Part shown: positions 18,129 to 26,367 of the stretch, piece by piece
Layout of the letters: the number at the start of each line of letters is the position of its first letter
Numbering within the stretch: the first letter of the stretch is position 1
Source of the DNA: Pseudomonadota bacterium
GTDB taxonomy: Bacteria; Pseudomonadota; Gammaproteobacteria; Burkholderiales; Burkholderiaceae_E
NCBI GenBank assembly: GCA_023389055.1
Contig: JAEWFA010000008.1
Span: 58,987 to 122,986, forward strand
DNA length: 64,000 bases
Direction: 5' to 3'
The notes under the pieces: generated by a model
What the model was told of the DNA's origin: nothing
What the model saw: the letters and a program-made list of their open reading frames with translations, nothing else
The model's database searches: none
Made by a program: the position numbers and the translations under genes

Positions 18129-18412
18129 CAGCGACGATTCCGGCGAACCGCAGCGATTTCCGCCTCGACTTCTTCCTGCGTCAGTTCACTGGTTTCCCGT
18201 TCACGTGCCTGGCGCCGCAACGTTCGAAGGGCCAGTTGCCCGCGAGCGAGACGAATCACCTCGAGCGTTTCATCCAGGTTCGAACCGTCGACCGAAAGCA
18301 TCAGAGCCACCGGGCGCCCATTGGACGTGAGGAGTAGTTGACCTTTCTTTGCCAGATCGTCCTGTACGGCGCCCGGGCGATTCCGGAGATCGCGAATGCT
18401 CAGCGTGTCCAT
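18128..18412 (-). CDS. Phd/YefM-type antitoxin
   Basis: A 94-residue protein. The N-terminal TLSIRDLRNRPGAVQDDL and LLLTSNGRPVALML are typical of Phd/YefM DNA-binding antitoxins. The C-terminal half is strongly charged (RRQARERETSELTQEEVE) and probably folds on the PIN toxin encoded just downstream. By family behaviour it should repress its own promoter, which would lie in 18413-18503. Confidence 0.85.
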   Translation of the reverse strand: MDTLSIRDLRNRPGAVQDDLAKKGQLLLTSNGRPVALMLSVDGSNLDETLEVIRLARGQLALRTLRRQARERETSELTQEEVEAEIAAVRRNRR

Positions 18413-18503
18413 TCAGAGAACTTCCTGACAGAGTGTCGCACTATCGTAGCACCGACGGTAGCAATCGCTGTTCCTCGCGGTGCAGCACAGCCAAAACCGC
18501 GTT

Positions 18504-18899
18504 TCACGGCGTTGGCATAGTCGGCACGTCTGTCTGGCTGAAGTCGTTCCCCTTGAACAGCAGTGGTTCGCCACGGGTGACAGCCAGCGCGTAGGAAAAG
18601 CAGTCTCCAAAATTGAGTGCTGCTGGATGTCGCCCCTTGCCGTAACGGCGCCAGGCGGCGCGTGCTTCGCGCGCCTGCTCGAAATCGACCGGCACGATCT
18701 CCACTTCTCCGCGCCGCAGGAGTCGGTCGAGTTGGTGGCCTCCGGCGGATCCGTAGCGCGTTTCGATGACGATCGATGCCTCGAGCAACGTCGCGGCGGA
18801 CAAAAGGCGCACATCCGCCTGCTCGATTGCCCGGATGAACGGCTGCTGCTCAGGCTCACCGGACAGAATGGCGATCAGCGCGGAAGCGTCGAGCACCAT
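18504..18899 (-). CDS. vapC: VapC-type PIN ribonuclease toxin
   Basis: A 131-residue VapC. MVLDASALIAILSGEPE gives the first catalytic Asp, LLEASIVIE the Glu, and LNFGDCFSYALA plus FKGNDFSQTDV the C-terminal acids. It should cut tRNA or other RNA when free of its antitoxin. The ATG overlaps the antitoxin stop by one base. All four acidic positions are present. Confidence 0.9.
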   Translation of the reverse strand: MVLDASALIAILSGEPEQQPFIRAIEQADVRLLSAATLLEASIVIETRYGSAGGHQLDRLLRRGEVEIVPVDFEQAREARAAWRRYGKGRHPAALNFGDCFSYALAVTRGEPLLFKGNDFSQTDVPTMPTP

Positions 18900-19153
18900 C
18901 AGTGCGGCACACCGTGCTCGTCGTAGCCCAGGATCTCGTCGCTCTCACGATCGTCGAGAACCGGCAAGCTTGCACATTCGCGCGCGATCTCGGTGAGTTC
19001 TTCGGCAAGGCGCGGGCGGCCTCGCCTGCGTCGTACACGCATCAGCCGCTCGCGCAACGCCGTAACGACGGCGGTCGTCTTCGATTCGCCGGTGAGCCTC
19101 GCGACCTCGGAGGCAAGTTGCTCGGCTTCGGGGTTGCGAATGTTCAGCGCCAT
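18899..19153 (-). CDS. vapB: VapB-type antitoxin (PSK/transcription-factor-like)
   Basis: An 84-residue antitoxin. MALNIRNPEAEQLASEVARL followed by GESKTTAVVTALRERL is the N-terminal ribbon-helix-helix-like pattern of VapB proteins paired with rhizobiales-type VapC. The C-terminus (VLDDRESDEILGYDEHG) probably inserts into the toxin. I chose the ATG at 19153, because the frame upstream has no family similarity. Confidence 0.88.
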   Translation of the reverse strand: MALNIRNPEAEQLASEVARLTGESKTTAVVTALRERLMRVRRRRGRPRLAEELTEIARECASLPVLDDRESDEILGYDEHGVPH

Positions 19154-19273
19154 CGGGGAGCTACACGTGTAGACGAGCGTGAAGCATTGTAGCAGGCACG
19201 CTTGTTCGTCGTAGGAATCTCGGGCTACCGGGCCCATGCGCCGCGAAGGACCCCTTGGTGGACCTCGACGATC

Positions 19274-20374
19274 TCAGACAACCCTGGCCAGCGTCTCCAC
19301 GATCCGCTCCGCCGCCCGCCCATCCCAGAACTGCGGCCGCCGCCCCGCCTTCCCCTTCCCCGCCAGTACCGCTTCGGCTGCCATCACGATCCGCTCGGGG
19401 TCGACGCCCACCACCGTGTTCGTCCCCTCGTCCACCGTCACCGGCCGCTCGGTGTTCTCCCGCAGCGTCACGCAGGCGATACCGAGCGCCGTCGTCTCCT
19501 CCTGCAAGCCGCCGCTGTCCGTGAGGATCAGGCTCGCGTCCTGCCACAGATTCAGGAAGTCCATGTACGACAGCGGTTTGGTCAGGATCACGTTCGGGCC
19601 GAGGTCCAGACCGAACTTCTCCAGGTTGCCGCGCGTGCGCGGGTGCACGGGAAACACCAGCGGCAGCTTCTGGGAGATGTGCCGCAGGGCGCCGGCGATC
19701 CCCGCAAGCGTCTCGCGGTGATCCACGTTCGACGGCCGGTGCATCGTCACGACGCCGTAGCGCCCCAGCCGCTCCTTTAGCGCCTCGCTCTCGAAGCCGC
19801 TGCGGTCGGCCGCGCGCAGGCGGTCGCGCTGGTAGAAGAGGTTGTCGACCATCACGTGGCCGACGAAGTGGACGCGCTGCTCGGGCTTTCCTTCGCGCAG
19901 CAGGTTTGCGCGCCCCGCCGGCTCGGTCACGAAGAACCAGTCGGTGATCGCATCGGTGACGAGCCGGTTGATCTCCTCGGGCATCTTGAGGTCGCCGCTG
20001 CGCAATCCCGCCTCGACGTGCGCCACCGGAATGTGCAGCTTCTTCGCGACGATCGAGCAGGCGAGCGTGGAGTTCACGTCGCCGACGACGACGACGCAGT
20101 CGGGGGGCTCGCGCTCGCAGATCGCCTCGTAGGCGGTCATGATCTTCGCCGTTTGCGTCGCGTGGCTGCCGCCGCCGGCCTCGAGGTGGAAGTCGGGCTT
20201 CGGGATGCCGAGCTCCTCGAAGAAGACGTCGCTCATCTCGCGGTCGTAGTGCTGGCCGGTGTGGACGATCTTGTAGTCGAAGAGGTCGGCCCGGGCCTGG
20301 AGCGCGCGCACGATCGGCGCGATCTTCATGAAGTTCGGGCGCGCGCCGGCGACCAAATGGAGGGTTCTTTTCAT
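19274..20374 (-). CDS. wecB: non-hydrolysing UDP-N-acetylglucosamine 2-epimerase
   Basis: A 366-residue WecB-type epimerase. GARPNFMKIAPIVRAL, HTGQHYDREMSDVFFEELG, GDVNSTLACS, HVEAGLRSGDLKMPEEINR and TMHRPSNVD cover the active-site positions. It should interconvert UDP-GlcNAc and UDP-ManNAc. It differs clearly from the family member at 3934 and fits the classical enzyme better. The ATG at 20374 starts exactly at the family N-terminus; the longer frame upstream is not supported. It stands alone between TA genes, though ugd and an epimerase follow 2 kb away. Confidence 0.9.
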   Translation of the reverse strand: MKRTLHLVAGARPNFMKIAPIVRALQARADLFDYKIVHTGQHYDREMSDVFFEELGIPKPDFHLEAGGGSHATQTAKIMTAYEAICEREPPDCVVVVGDVNSTLACSIVAKKLHIPVAHVEAGLRSGDLKMPEEINRLVTDAITDWFFVTEPAGRANLLREGKPEQRVHFVGHVMVDNLFYQRDRLRAADRSGFESEALKERLGRYGVVTMHRPSNVDHRETLAGIAGALRHISQKLPLVFPVHPRTRGNLEKFGLDLGPNVILTKPLSYMDFLNLWQDASLILTDSGGLQEETTALGIACVTLRENTERPVTVDEGTNTVVGVDPERIVMAAEAVLAGKGKAGRRPQFWDGRAAERIVETLARVV

Positions 20375-20545
20375 GCCGGGATTGTACGGAGCGCGCTCGG
20401 GAGGGGCGCGGGGGAAGTCACAGGTGCGCTCGGAAAAGCGCAGAGGGAGGTGCGGCCAATGTGCCGGAACCCGATCGAGGGCGCTGCCCTGACACGCGCG
20501 AATGATGCCGTTTCTGCAAATCTGCAATGCAGTACAATCGACGAC

Positions 20546-20779
20546 ATGCGAGCTGCAGTAACCGTCAACCGCCGCGGCGTTATCACTTTGCCTGCGCGCC
20601 TGAGAAAAGCGCTTGGCGTGAAGGCCGATGACGTCCTGATCGCCGAGACCACCTCGGAAGGCCTGCTACTGCGCCCTGCCGTGACGCTGCCCGTGGAGAT
20701 CTACACGGAAGAGCGAGTTCGCGAATTCGACGAGGAAGAGGCGGACCTCGCTTCCTGCTTCGGTCCCGATAGCAAATAG
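20546..20779 (+). CDS. AbrB/MazE-type antitoxin
   Basis: A 77-residue protein. AVTVNRRGVITLPARLRKALG is the swapped-hairpin AbrB DNA-binding fold at the N-terminus, and the acidic C-terminus (FDEEEADLASCF) should bind the toxin. The PIN gene follows 28 bases later. There is no Shine-Dalgarno before the ATG. A TACAAT at 20533-20538 could be a -10 box that places the transcript start at about the ATG. A short inverted repeat, CTGCA-A-TGCAG, just before it (20522-20532) could be the operator. Confidence 0.8.
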   Translation: MRAAVTVNRRGVITLPARLRKALGVKADDVLIAETTSEGLLLRPAVTLPVEIYTEERVREFDEEEADLASCFGPDSK

Positions 20780-20807
20780 AGGCGCGACCGCGTTTCCATC
20801 GTCTGCA

Positions 20808-21218
20808 GTGCGGATCTTCCTCGATGCGAACGTTCTTTTCTCGGCCGCCAAGTCCTCAGGGGCCATACGCGAGTTGCTGCGCCGTCTTCATGCAGCGGGG
20901 CATGTGCTGTGTGTCGACGCCTACGTCGTATTCGAAGCGCGACGAAACCTCGAGGCGAAAGCCCGGGAAGCCGAACGCGATCTCGAACTCGTAGTGGATC
21001 GCTGCGAGGTCGCCGCGTTCAGTTCGACGACTCTCCCGGAGGAATGGGCGGGCCTGCTGCCGGAGAAAGACCGTCCGGTCGTCGCCGCCGCGATCCGTTC
21101 GGAATGCGATGTCCTCGTCACGGGCGATCGTACGCACTTCGGCGCTCTTTTCGGCCGCACGATCGAAGGCCTGACGGTTCATTCGCCCCGTTCACTCGCG
21201 GAGCATCTTGCGCTCTGA
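20808..21218 (+). CDS. PIN-domain toxin
   Basis: A 136-residue PIN protein starting at GTG. IFLDANVLFSAAKSSGAIRE provides the first catalytic Asp, FEARRNLEAKA the Glu, and CDVLVTGDRTHFGALFG the C-terminal acid. It belongs to the branch with a SAAKS N-terminus often paired with AbrB-like antitoxins, which is what lies directly upstream. It is expected to be an RNase toxin. Confidence 0.82.
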   Translation: MRIFLDANVLFSAAKSSGAIRELLRRLHAAGHVLCVDAYVVFEARRNLEAKAREAERDLELVVDRCEVAAFSSTTLPEEWAGLLPEKDRPVVAAAIRSECDVLVTGDRTHFGALFGRTIEGLTVHSPRSLAEHLAL

Positions 21219-21264
21219 TCGTTTCCCGTTCCGCGCCGCCAGGTAGATCTCTTCGTCGTTACCG

Positions 21265-21609
21265 CTACAACCTCGCCAGCGCCCCGTTGATCTCCCCCAG
21301 CACCCGCCCCAGCAACACTCCAGAGATCCGCCCGATCCGTTTTGCCGATTCGGCAGGCACCGTGGCCAGTCGCGCCGTGCGGATCACCGAATGCGCGGCG
21401 GTGCCCGCTACGGCCGTATCGAGGATCGGCACGTCGCCTCGCCAGGCCGGATCCTCCTGCTTGGTGACCAGCGCCACCCAGAGCAGGCCGCGTGCGTGCT
21501 CCAGGTCCGAAGGCGAGACGACGAGCGCCGTCTGCTTCTCGTCGCCGGCAGCCCCCGCTTCGCCGGGGAACGGCACCTGGACCACGTCGCCTCGCACGAA
21601 TTTCGTCAC
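21265..21609 (-). CDS. PemK/MazF-type endoribonuclease
   Basis: A 114-residue protein. FVRGDVVQVPFPGEAGAAGDEKQTALVV is split across residues 4-30 and matches the MazF/PemK opening GDVVxVxFP, with KQTALVVSP as the conserved beta strand. RGDVPI and HSVIRTARLATV complete the fold. It should be a sequence-specific mRNA interferase. The GTG start forms a GTGA overlap with an upstream open frame that has no standard start codon, and no known antitoxin family is seen there, so the partner is uncertain. Confidence 0.82.
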   Translation of the reverse strand: MTKFVRGDVVQVPFPGEAGAAGDEKQTALVVSPSDLEHARGLLWVALVTKQEDPAWRGDVPILDTAVAGTAAHSVIRTARLATVPAESAKRIGRISGVLLGRVLGEINGALARL

Positions 21610-21759
21610 GGATTCTTCCTCTTCGATGGATCGTCGCGCACGCGCTTGTCTACGTCGTTCGAATGTACCGAGAGCCGTTGGCCTTCGTGGGCACTACTAT
21701 CGGGGCCTGCCGGCGGAATCTTCGCGATGGTAAGGAATTTCCATTCTTCGGTGAATCCA

Positions 21760-22560
21760 GTGCATGAGACCTGGGCGATCGGCGACGTCCAGGGCTGCCA
21801 GGACAGCCTGCTCGCGCTGCTGGCGAAGCTGCCTGCGCACGCCCGGCTGTGGCTCGTCGGCGACCTCGTCAACCGCGGCCCGCGCTCGCTCGACGCATTG
21901 CGCTGGGCGATCGCACAGGGCGGTCGCGTCGTCACCGTGCTCGGCAATCACGACCTGCACCTGCTCGCGGTGGCCGCCGGCATCCGTCGCGCGCATCGCA
22001 CCGACACGCTCGACGAGATCCTCGCCGCGCCTGACCGCGATGCTCTGATCGACTGGGTGCGCGGTCGACCGCTCGCGCATTTCGATGACGGCTGGCTGAT
22101 GGTGCATGCAGGGGTACTGCCGCAATGGAGCGTCGAGCGCACGCTCGAACTCGCCGACGAGGTGCACCGTGTGCTGTCGGGTCCGCGCTGGCTCGACTTC
22201 CTGCGGGAGATGTACGGCAATGAACCCGCGCAGTGGTCCGATTCGCTGCGCGGCCACGACCGGCTGCGCGTCATCGTCAATGCGCTCACGCGCATCCGCT
22301 TCTGCACCCCGGAGGGGCGAATGGAGTTCGCCGCGAAGGAAGGGTTCGACTCGGCGCCTGCCGGCTACCTGCCGTGGTTCGACGCGCCCCATCGCGCCAG
22401 CGCAGGGACGCCGATCGTCTTCGGTCACTGGGCGGCGCTGGGGTGGCTCGATCGACCGGATCTGCTGTCGATCGATACGGGGTGCGTCTGGGGGCGGGAG
22501 CTGACGGCGGTGCGGTTGAGCGATCGCCGCAGTTGCAGCGTCGGGTGCGCAGAATCCTGA
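21760..22560 (+). CDS. apaH: symmetrical bis(5'-nucleosyl)-tetraphosphatase
   Basis: A 266-residue calcineurin-like phosphatase that splits Ap4A into two ADP. AIGDVQGCQDSL, LVGDLVNRGPRSLD and VLGNHDLHLL are the metal-binding motifs, and HAGVLPQW and FGHWAALG follow. I chose the GTG at 21760, which begins at the family N-terminus; an ATG at 21727 would add eleven residues. E. coli ApaH has about 280 residues, so the length fits. The gene ends one base before the convergent ugd stop. Confidence 0.92.
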   Translation: MHETWAIGDVQGCQDSLLALLAKLPAHARLWLVGDLVNRGPRSLDALRWAIAQGGRVVTVLGNHDLHLLAVAAGIRRAHRTDTLDEILAAPDRDALIDWVRGRPLAHFDDGWLMVHAGVLPQWSVERTLELADEVHRVLSGPRWLDFLREMYGNEPAQWSDSLRGHDRLRVIVNALTRIRFCTPEGRMEFAAKEGFDSAPAGYLPWFDAPHRASAGTPIVFGHWAALGWLDRPDLLSIDTGCVWGRELTAVRLSDRRSCSVGCAES

Positions 22561-22561
22561 C

Positions 22562-23884
22562 TCAGGGCCGCCCGATCGACTCGTAGCGAAACCCCGCCGC
22601 CCGCACCATCTGCGGGTCGTACAGGTTCCGCCCGTCGATGAGCACCGGTTGCCGCATCCGCTGGCGCAGCCGCTTGAAGTCGGGGCTGCGGAACTCGCGC
22701 CACTCGGTGACGACGAAGAGCACGTCGGCGCCTTCCGCCGCGCGGTACGCGTCGTCCACCGTCTCGAATCCCTTGCGGTGCGCGAGCGCGGTGCGCATGT
22801 TGTTCGCGGCCTCGGGGTCGTAGCCCGTCACCGTCGCGCCTGCATCGAGCAGGCTCTCGATCAGCACCTGGCTGGGCGCTTCGCGGATGTCGTCGGTGTC
22901 TGGCTTGAAGGCGAGTCCCCAGACGGCAGCGCGCAGCCCTTTCAGTTTTCCGTCGAAGGCCTGCTGCGCCTTCGCGAAGAGCACGTGCTTCTGCCGCTCG
23001 TTCACATCGAAGGCCGCCTGCACGATGGTGAGCGCCGAGTCGTTCTCTGCGCTCGTGCGCAGCAGCGCGCGCAGGTCCTTCGGAAAACACGACCCGCCGA
23101 AGCCCGCGCCCGGATAGAGGAAGCTCGCGCCGATGCGGCTGTCGCTGCCGATACCGCGACGCACGTCCTCGACGTCGGCGCCGAGTTGCTCGGCGAGCGC
23201 CGCGAGTTCGTTCATGAACGAAATGCGCACCGCGAGCATCGTGTTCGCGGCGTACTTGGTCAGCTCCGCAGAGCGCTCGCTCATCACGACGAGCTTCTCG
23301 TGGTTGCGCGAGAACGGCGCGTACAGGTTGCGCATCACGTCGATCGCGCGCGCATCGCTGCTGCCGATGACGATGCGGTCCGGGCGCATGAAGTCGGCGA
23401 TCGCGGCGCCCTCCTTCAGGAACTCGGGATTCGAGACCACCGCGTAGTCGACGCGCACGCCGCGCCGCTCGAGCTCGGCGCCGATCGCCTTTCGCACGCG
23501 GTCGGCGGTGCCCACCGGCACCGTGCTCTTGTCGACGACGACGACCGGCTCCTCGATCAGCGACCCGATCGTTCGCGCGACCGCAAGCACATGAGAGAGG
23601 TCGGCCGCGCCGTCCTCGTTCGGCGGCGTTCCTACCGCGATGAAGATCACTTCCGCATCGGCAACCGCCTCGCGCGCATCGGTGGTGAAGCGGATGCGGT
23701 TGCGCTGCGCGCCCCGCGTGATCATCTCGGACAGACCGGGCTCGTGGATCGGCACTTCGCCGCGGCGCAGCCGCTCGACGCGTCCTTCGTCGACGTCGAC
23801 GCAGGCGACGTGGTTGCCCATCTCGGCGAAGCAGGCGGCGGTGACCAGGCCGACGTAGCCGGCTCCGAAAACGGCAAGTCTCAT
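22562..23884 (-). CDS. ugd: UDP-glucose 6-dehydrogenase
   Basis: A 440-residue three-domain dehydrogenase of the UDP-glucose/GDP-mannose family. The Rossmann motif is AVFGAGYVGLVTAACFAEMG; the thiohemiacetal cysteine is in GFGGSCFPKDLRAL near residue 258; STVPVGTAD, NPEFLKEGAA and AANTMLAVRISFMNE are also present. It oxidises UDP-glucose twice to UDP-glucuronate. The UDP-uronate epimerase gene lies 16 bases upstream in the same direction, so the pair can supply UDP-GlcA and UDP-GalA for surface glycans. UDP-GlcNAc as substrate is possible but less likely. Confidence 0.92.
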   Translation of the reverse strand: MRLAVFGAGYVGLVTAACFAEMGNHVACVDVDEGRVERLRRGEVPIHEPGLSEMITRGAQRNRIRFTTDAREAVADAEVIFIAVGTPPNEDGAADLSHVLAVARTIGSLIEEPVVVVDKSTVPVGTADRVRKAIGAELERRGVRVDYAVVSNPEFLKEGAAIADFMRPDRIVIGSSDARAIDVMRNLYAPFSRNHEKLVVMSERSAELTKYAANTMLAVRISFMNELAALAEQLGADVEDVRRGIGSDSRIGASFLYPGAGFGGSCFPKDLRALLRTSAENDSALTIVQAAFDVNERQKHVLFAKAQQAFDGKLKGLRAAVWGLAFKPDTDDIREAPSQVLIESLLDAGATVTGYDPEAANNMRTALAHRKGFETVDDAYRAAEGADVLFVVTEWREFRSPDFKRLRQRMRQPVLIDGRNLYDPQMVRAAGFRYESIGRP

Positions 23885-23900
23885 TCGCTCAGCTCGGTTG

Positions 23901-24923
23901 TCAATCGATTCGGTGGTAGTGGCGGAACCAGTCGACGAAGGCGTGAAGCCCCGTCTCCAACGGCGTGGCCGGCGTGAAGCCGGTCATCCGCTGCAGCTTC
24001 GTCGTGTCGGAATAGGTGCGCTCGACGTCGCCCGGCTGCATGCCGAGCTCGTTGCGCCGCGCACGACGCCCGGTAATCCCCTCGAGCAGCGCGAGCAGCT
24101 CGTTCACGCTGACCGGGTCGCTGCGCCCCAGGTTCACGACTTCGAAGGGCGCCCAGCTCGTATCGGGGACGATCGCGTTCCAGTCGTCGGGATCGGTCGA
24201 GCTCACGGCGGCGCGCGGCGCGTCGAGCAGCCGCAGCGTCGCTTCGACGGCGTCGTCCACGTAGGTGAAATCGCGCGAGAGCTTGCCTTGCGCATAGACG
24301 TCGATCGGCTTGCCGCGCAGCAATGCGTCGGTGAACTTCCAGATCGCCATGTCGGGCCGGCCCCAAGGACCGTACACCGTGAAGTAGCGCAACGCGGTGA
24401 CCGGCAGCGCGAACAGGTGCGCGTAGCTGTGTGCCATCAGCTCGTTCGCGCGCTTGGTCGCGGCGTAGAAGCTCACCGGGTGGTCGACCGCATCGCCTTC
24501 GGAGAACGGCAATTCGCGATTGGCACCGTAGACGCTCGAGCTGCTCGCGAAGACGAGATGCCGCACCTCGTGCCGCCGGCACGCTTCGAGCATCACCGTG
24601 GTGCCGGTGAGGTTGCTGTCCGAGTACGCCATCGGGTTCGTCAGCGCGTAGCGCACGCCCGCCTGCGCGGCGAGGTGCACGACGCGTTGCGGGCGGTGGC
24701 GGTCGAACAACGCGTCGATCGCGCCGCGATCGGCGATGTCGGCTTCGTGGAAGGTGAAGGCGTCGTGTGCGCGCAACTGCGCGAGACGCGCCTGCTTGAG
24801 CGTCGGGTCGTAATACGCGTTCAGGTTGTCGATGCCGACGACCGCCTCGCCGCGCTCGAGGAGGCGGCGTGCGACGTGCATGCCGATGAAGCCGGCAGCG
24901 CCGGTGACGAGGACGGGGGTCAT
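23901..24923 (-). CDS. NAD-dependent epimerase, UDP-glucuronate 4-epimerase-like
   Basis: A 340-residue extended short-chain dehydrogenase. VLVTGAAGFIGMHVARRLL is the NAD-binding motif and the catalytic pair is YAATKRANE near residue 155. HLAAQAGVRYALTNPMAY and FTVYGPWGRPDMA are typical of bacterial UDP-glucuronate (CapI/WbpP-like) 4-epimerases. It should make UDP-galacturonate from the product of the adjacent ugd. Because the family includes GalE-like and WbpP-like members, the exact uronic acid or N-acetyl form is uncertain. Confidence 0.85.
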   Translation of the reverse strand: MTPVLVTGAAGFIGMHVARRLLERGEAVVGIDNLNAYYDPTLKQARLAQLRAHDAFTFHEADIADRGAIDALFDRHRPQRVVHLAAQAGVRYALTNPMAYSDSNLTGTTVMLEACRRHEVRHLVFASSSSVYGANRELPFSEGDAVDHPVSFYAATKRANELMAHSYAHLFALPVTALRYFTVYGPWGRPDMAIWKFTDALLRGKPIDVYAQGKLSRDFTYVDDAVEATLRLLDAPRAAVSSTDPDDWNAIVPDTSWAPFEVVNLGRSDPVSVNELLALLEGITGRRARRNELGMQPGDVERTYSDTTKLQRMTGFTPATPLETGLHAFVDWFRHYHRID

Positions 24924-24972
24924 TTCAGCGCCGCATCATGCCGCATGCGGGGGTGCTGGTACGCGCCAATCC

Positions 24973-25017
24973 CCGACAAGTCGCGCTCTGAATCGAAGCG
25001 TTTCCGCTCGTGGAATC
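24973..25017 (+). repeat. REP-like element, single arm (copy A)
   Basis: The stretch shares its core with two elements near the transposase at 52943: GACAAGTCGCGCT, then an AAGCGTTTCCGCTCGTGG arm at 24996-25017 ending in AATC. Only one arm of the palindrome is present, so it looks like a half or decayed copy. It lies in the 142-base gap between the epimerase gene and pyrC'. Confidence 0.6.
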
Positions 25018-25065
25018 GCCGAAGACCGGCAGCCCCAAGTGGGTTGCTGCGATGCCGACCGGGGC

Positions 25066-26367
25066 TCATCGACCAGCACGCCCCTCGTACGCCACCCGCC
25101 CCTCCACCACCGTCGTCCTTACGCGTCCCAGCACCTCGTAGCCCAGATACGGCGTGTGCCGGCTCTGGCTGACCAAGGTCTCGCGGGCAACCTTCCAGTG
25201 CGCCTCCGGATCGAACACGCACAGGTCCGCCGGCGTCCCCACGGCGATGCTTCCCGCCGAGTCAGCGACCCCGAGCACCTGCGCCGCGCGCTCGGTAATC
25301 TTCGCCAGCGCCGCACGCAAGTCGGTCTTCGTCTCGCGTGCCCACGACAAGGTCAACGGCAGCAACAACTCGAGCGCCGTGACCCCGGGCTCGGCCTCGG
25401 CGAAGGGCAACTGCTTCGCGTCGTCGTCGACCGGCGTGTGGTCCGAGCAGATCGCGTCGATCGTGCCGTCGGCGAGCGCCGCGCGGATCGCGTCGCGGTC
25501 GGCCGCTGCACGAAACGGAGGATCGACCCGCATGTGGCTGTCGAAGTGCCCGATGTCCACGTCGATCAGGTGCAGGTGGTGCACGGCGACGTCCGCAGTC
25601 AGCGGTAGTCCCTCCGCCTTGGCGCGTCGCACCAGCTCGATGCCCGCGGCCGACGAGAGCCGGCACAGGTGCACGCGGCAACCGCTGTCGCGCACCAGTT
25701 CGAGGATCGTGTGAATCGCGATCGTCTCGGCGATGACCGGGATGCCCGAGAGCCCGAGCCGCGCCGCGACGACGCCGGCGTGCGCGACACCGCCTCGCGC
25801 CAGATGCGGGTCCTGCGGCTGCAGCCACACCGTGTAGCCGAAGGTGTTCGCATACTGCATCGCGCGCAGCAGCACCTGCGTGTCGAGCACCGGCGCGAGC
25901 GCCTGCGAGTAACCCACGCAGCCGGCTTCGGCGAGCTGCGCCATCTCGGTGATCACCTCTCCGGCCAACCGGACCGTCAGCGCGCCGAGCGGGTACAGAT
26001 GCGCGAGATCGAGTCCGCGCGCGCGGTACTTCAGCATCTCGACCAGGCCCGGCTCGTCCAGCGGGGGGTCGGTATCGGGCGGACACGACAGCGAGGTGAC
26101 GCCGCCGGCCACCGCTGCATGCATTTCCGAGTCGAGCGTGGCGCGATACTCGAATCCGGGTTCCCGCAACCGTGCAGCAAGGTCGACGAGCCCCGGCGCA
26201 ACGACGAGTCCGCGCGCATCGATCGATCGATCGGGTCGGAACCCGTCGGGTGCGCCGCCGATGGCAACGACGCGTCCGTCCGCGATGTGCAGATCGCCGA
26301 TGCGATCCATGCCCGAGGCCGGGTCGATCACCCGTCCATTGACGATGCTCGTGCGCGGCGCGCTCAT
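25066..26367 (-). CDS. pyrC': catalytically inactive dihydroorotase-like subunit of aspartate carbamoyltransferase (PyrC')
   Basis: A 433-residue amidohydrolase-fold protein. Active dihydroorotases have a His-x-His metal motif after the first strand; here the equivalent place reads GLVDLAARLREPG, so both histidines are missing. The usual DHAP segment reads SDHTPVDDD. CPPDTDPPLDEPGLVEML and YPLGALTV match the non-catalytic PyrC' of Pseudomonas, which is needed to assemble ATCase. The ATG overlaps the pyrB stop (ATGA), as in that system. Function is therefore structural: a dodecameric PyrB-PyrC' complex is expected. A true dihydroorotase should be encoded elsewhere. Confidence 0.9.
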   Translation of the reverse strand: MSAPRTSIVNGRVIDPASGMDRIGDLHIADGRVVAIGGAPDGFRPDRSIDARGLVVAPGLVDLAARLREPGFEYRATLDSEMHAAVAGGVTSLSCPPDTDPPLDEPGLVEMLKYRARGLDLAHLYPLGALTVRLAGEVITEMAQLAEAGCVGYSQALAPVLDTQVLLRAMQYANTFGYTVWLQPQDPHLARGGVAHAGVVAARLGLSGIPVIAETIAIHTILELVRDSGCRVHLCRLSSAAGIELVRRAKAEGLPLTADVAVHHLHLIDVDIGHFDSHMRVDPPFRAAADRDAIRAALADGTIDAICSDHTPVDDDAKQLPFAEAEPGVTALELLLPLTLSWARETKTDLRAALAKITERAAQVLGVADSAGSIAVGTPADLCVFDPEAHWKVARETLVSQSRHTPYLGYEVLGRVRTTVVEGRVAYEGRAGR

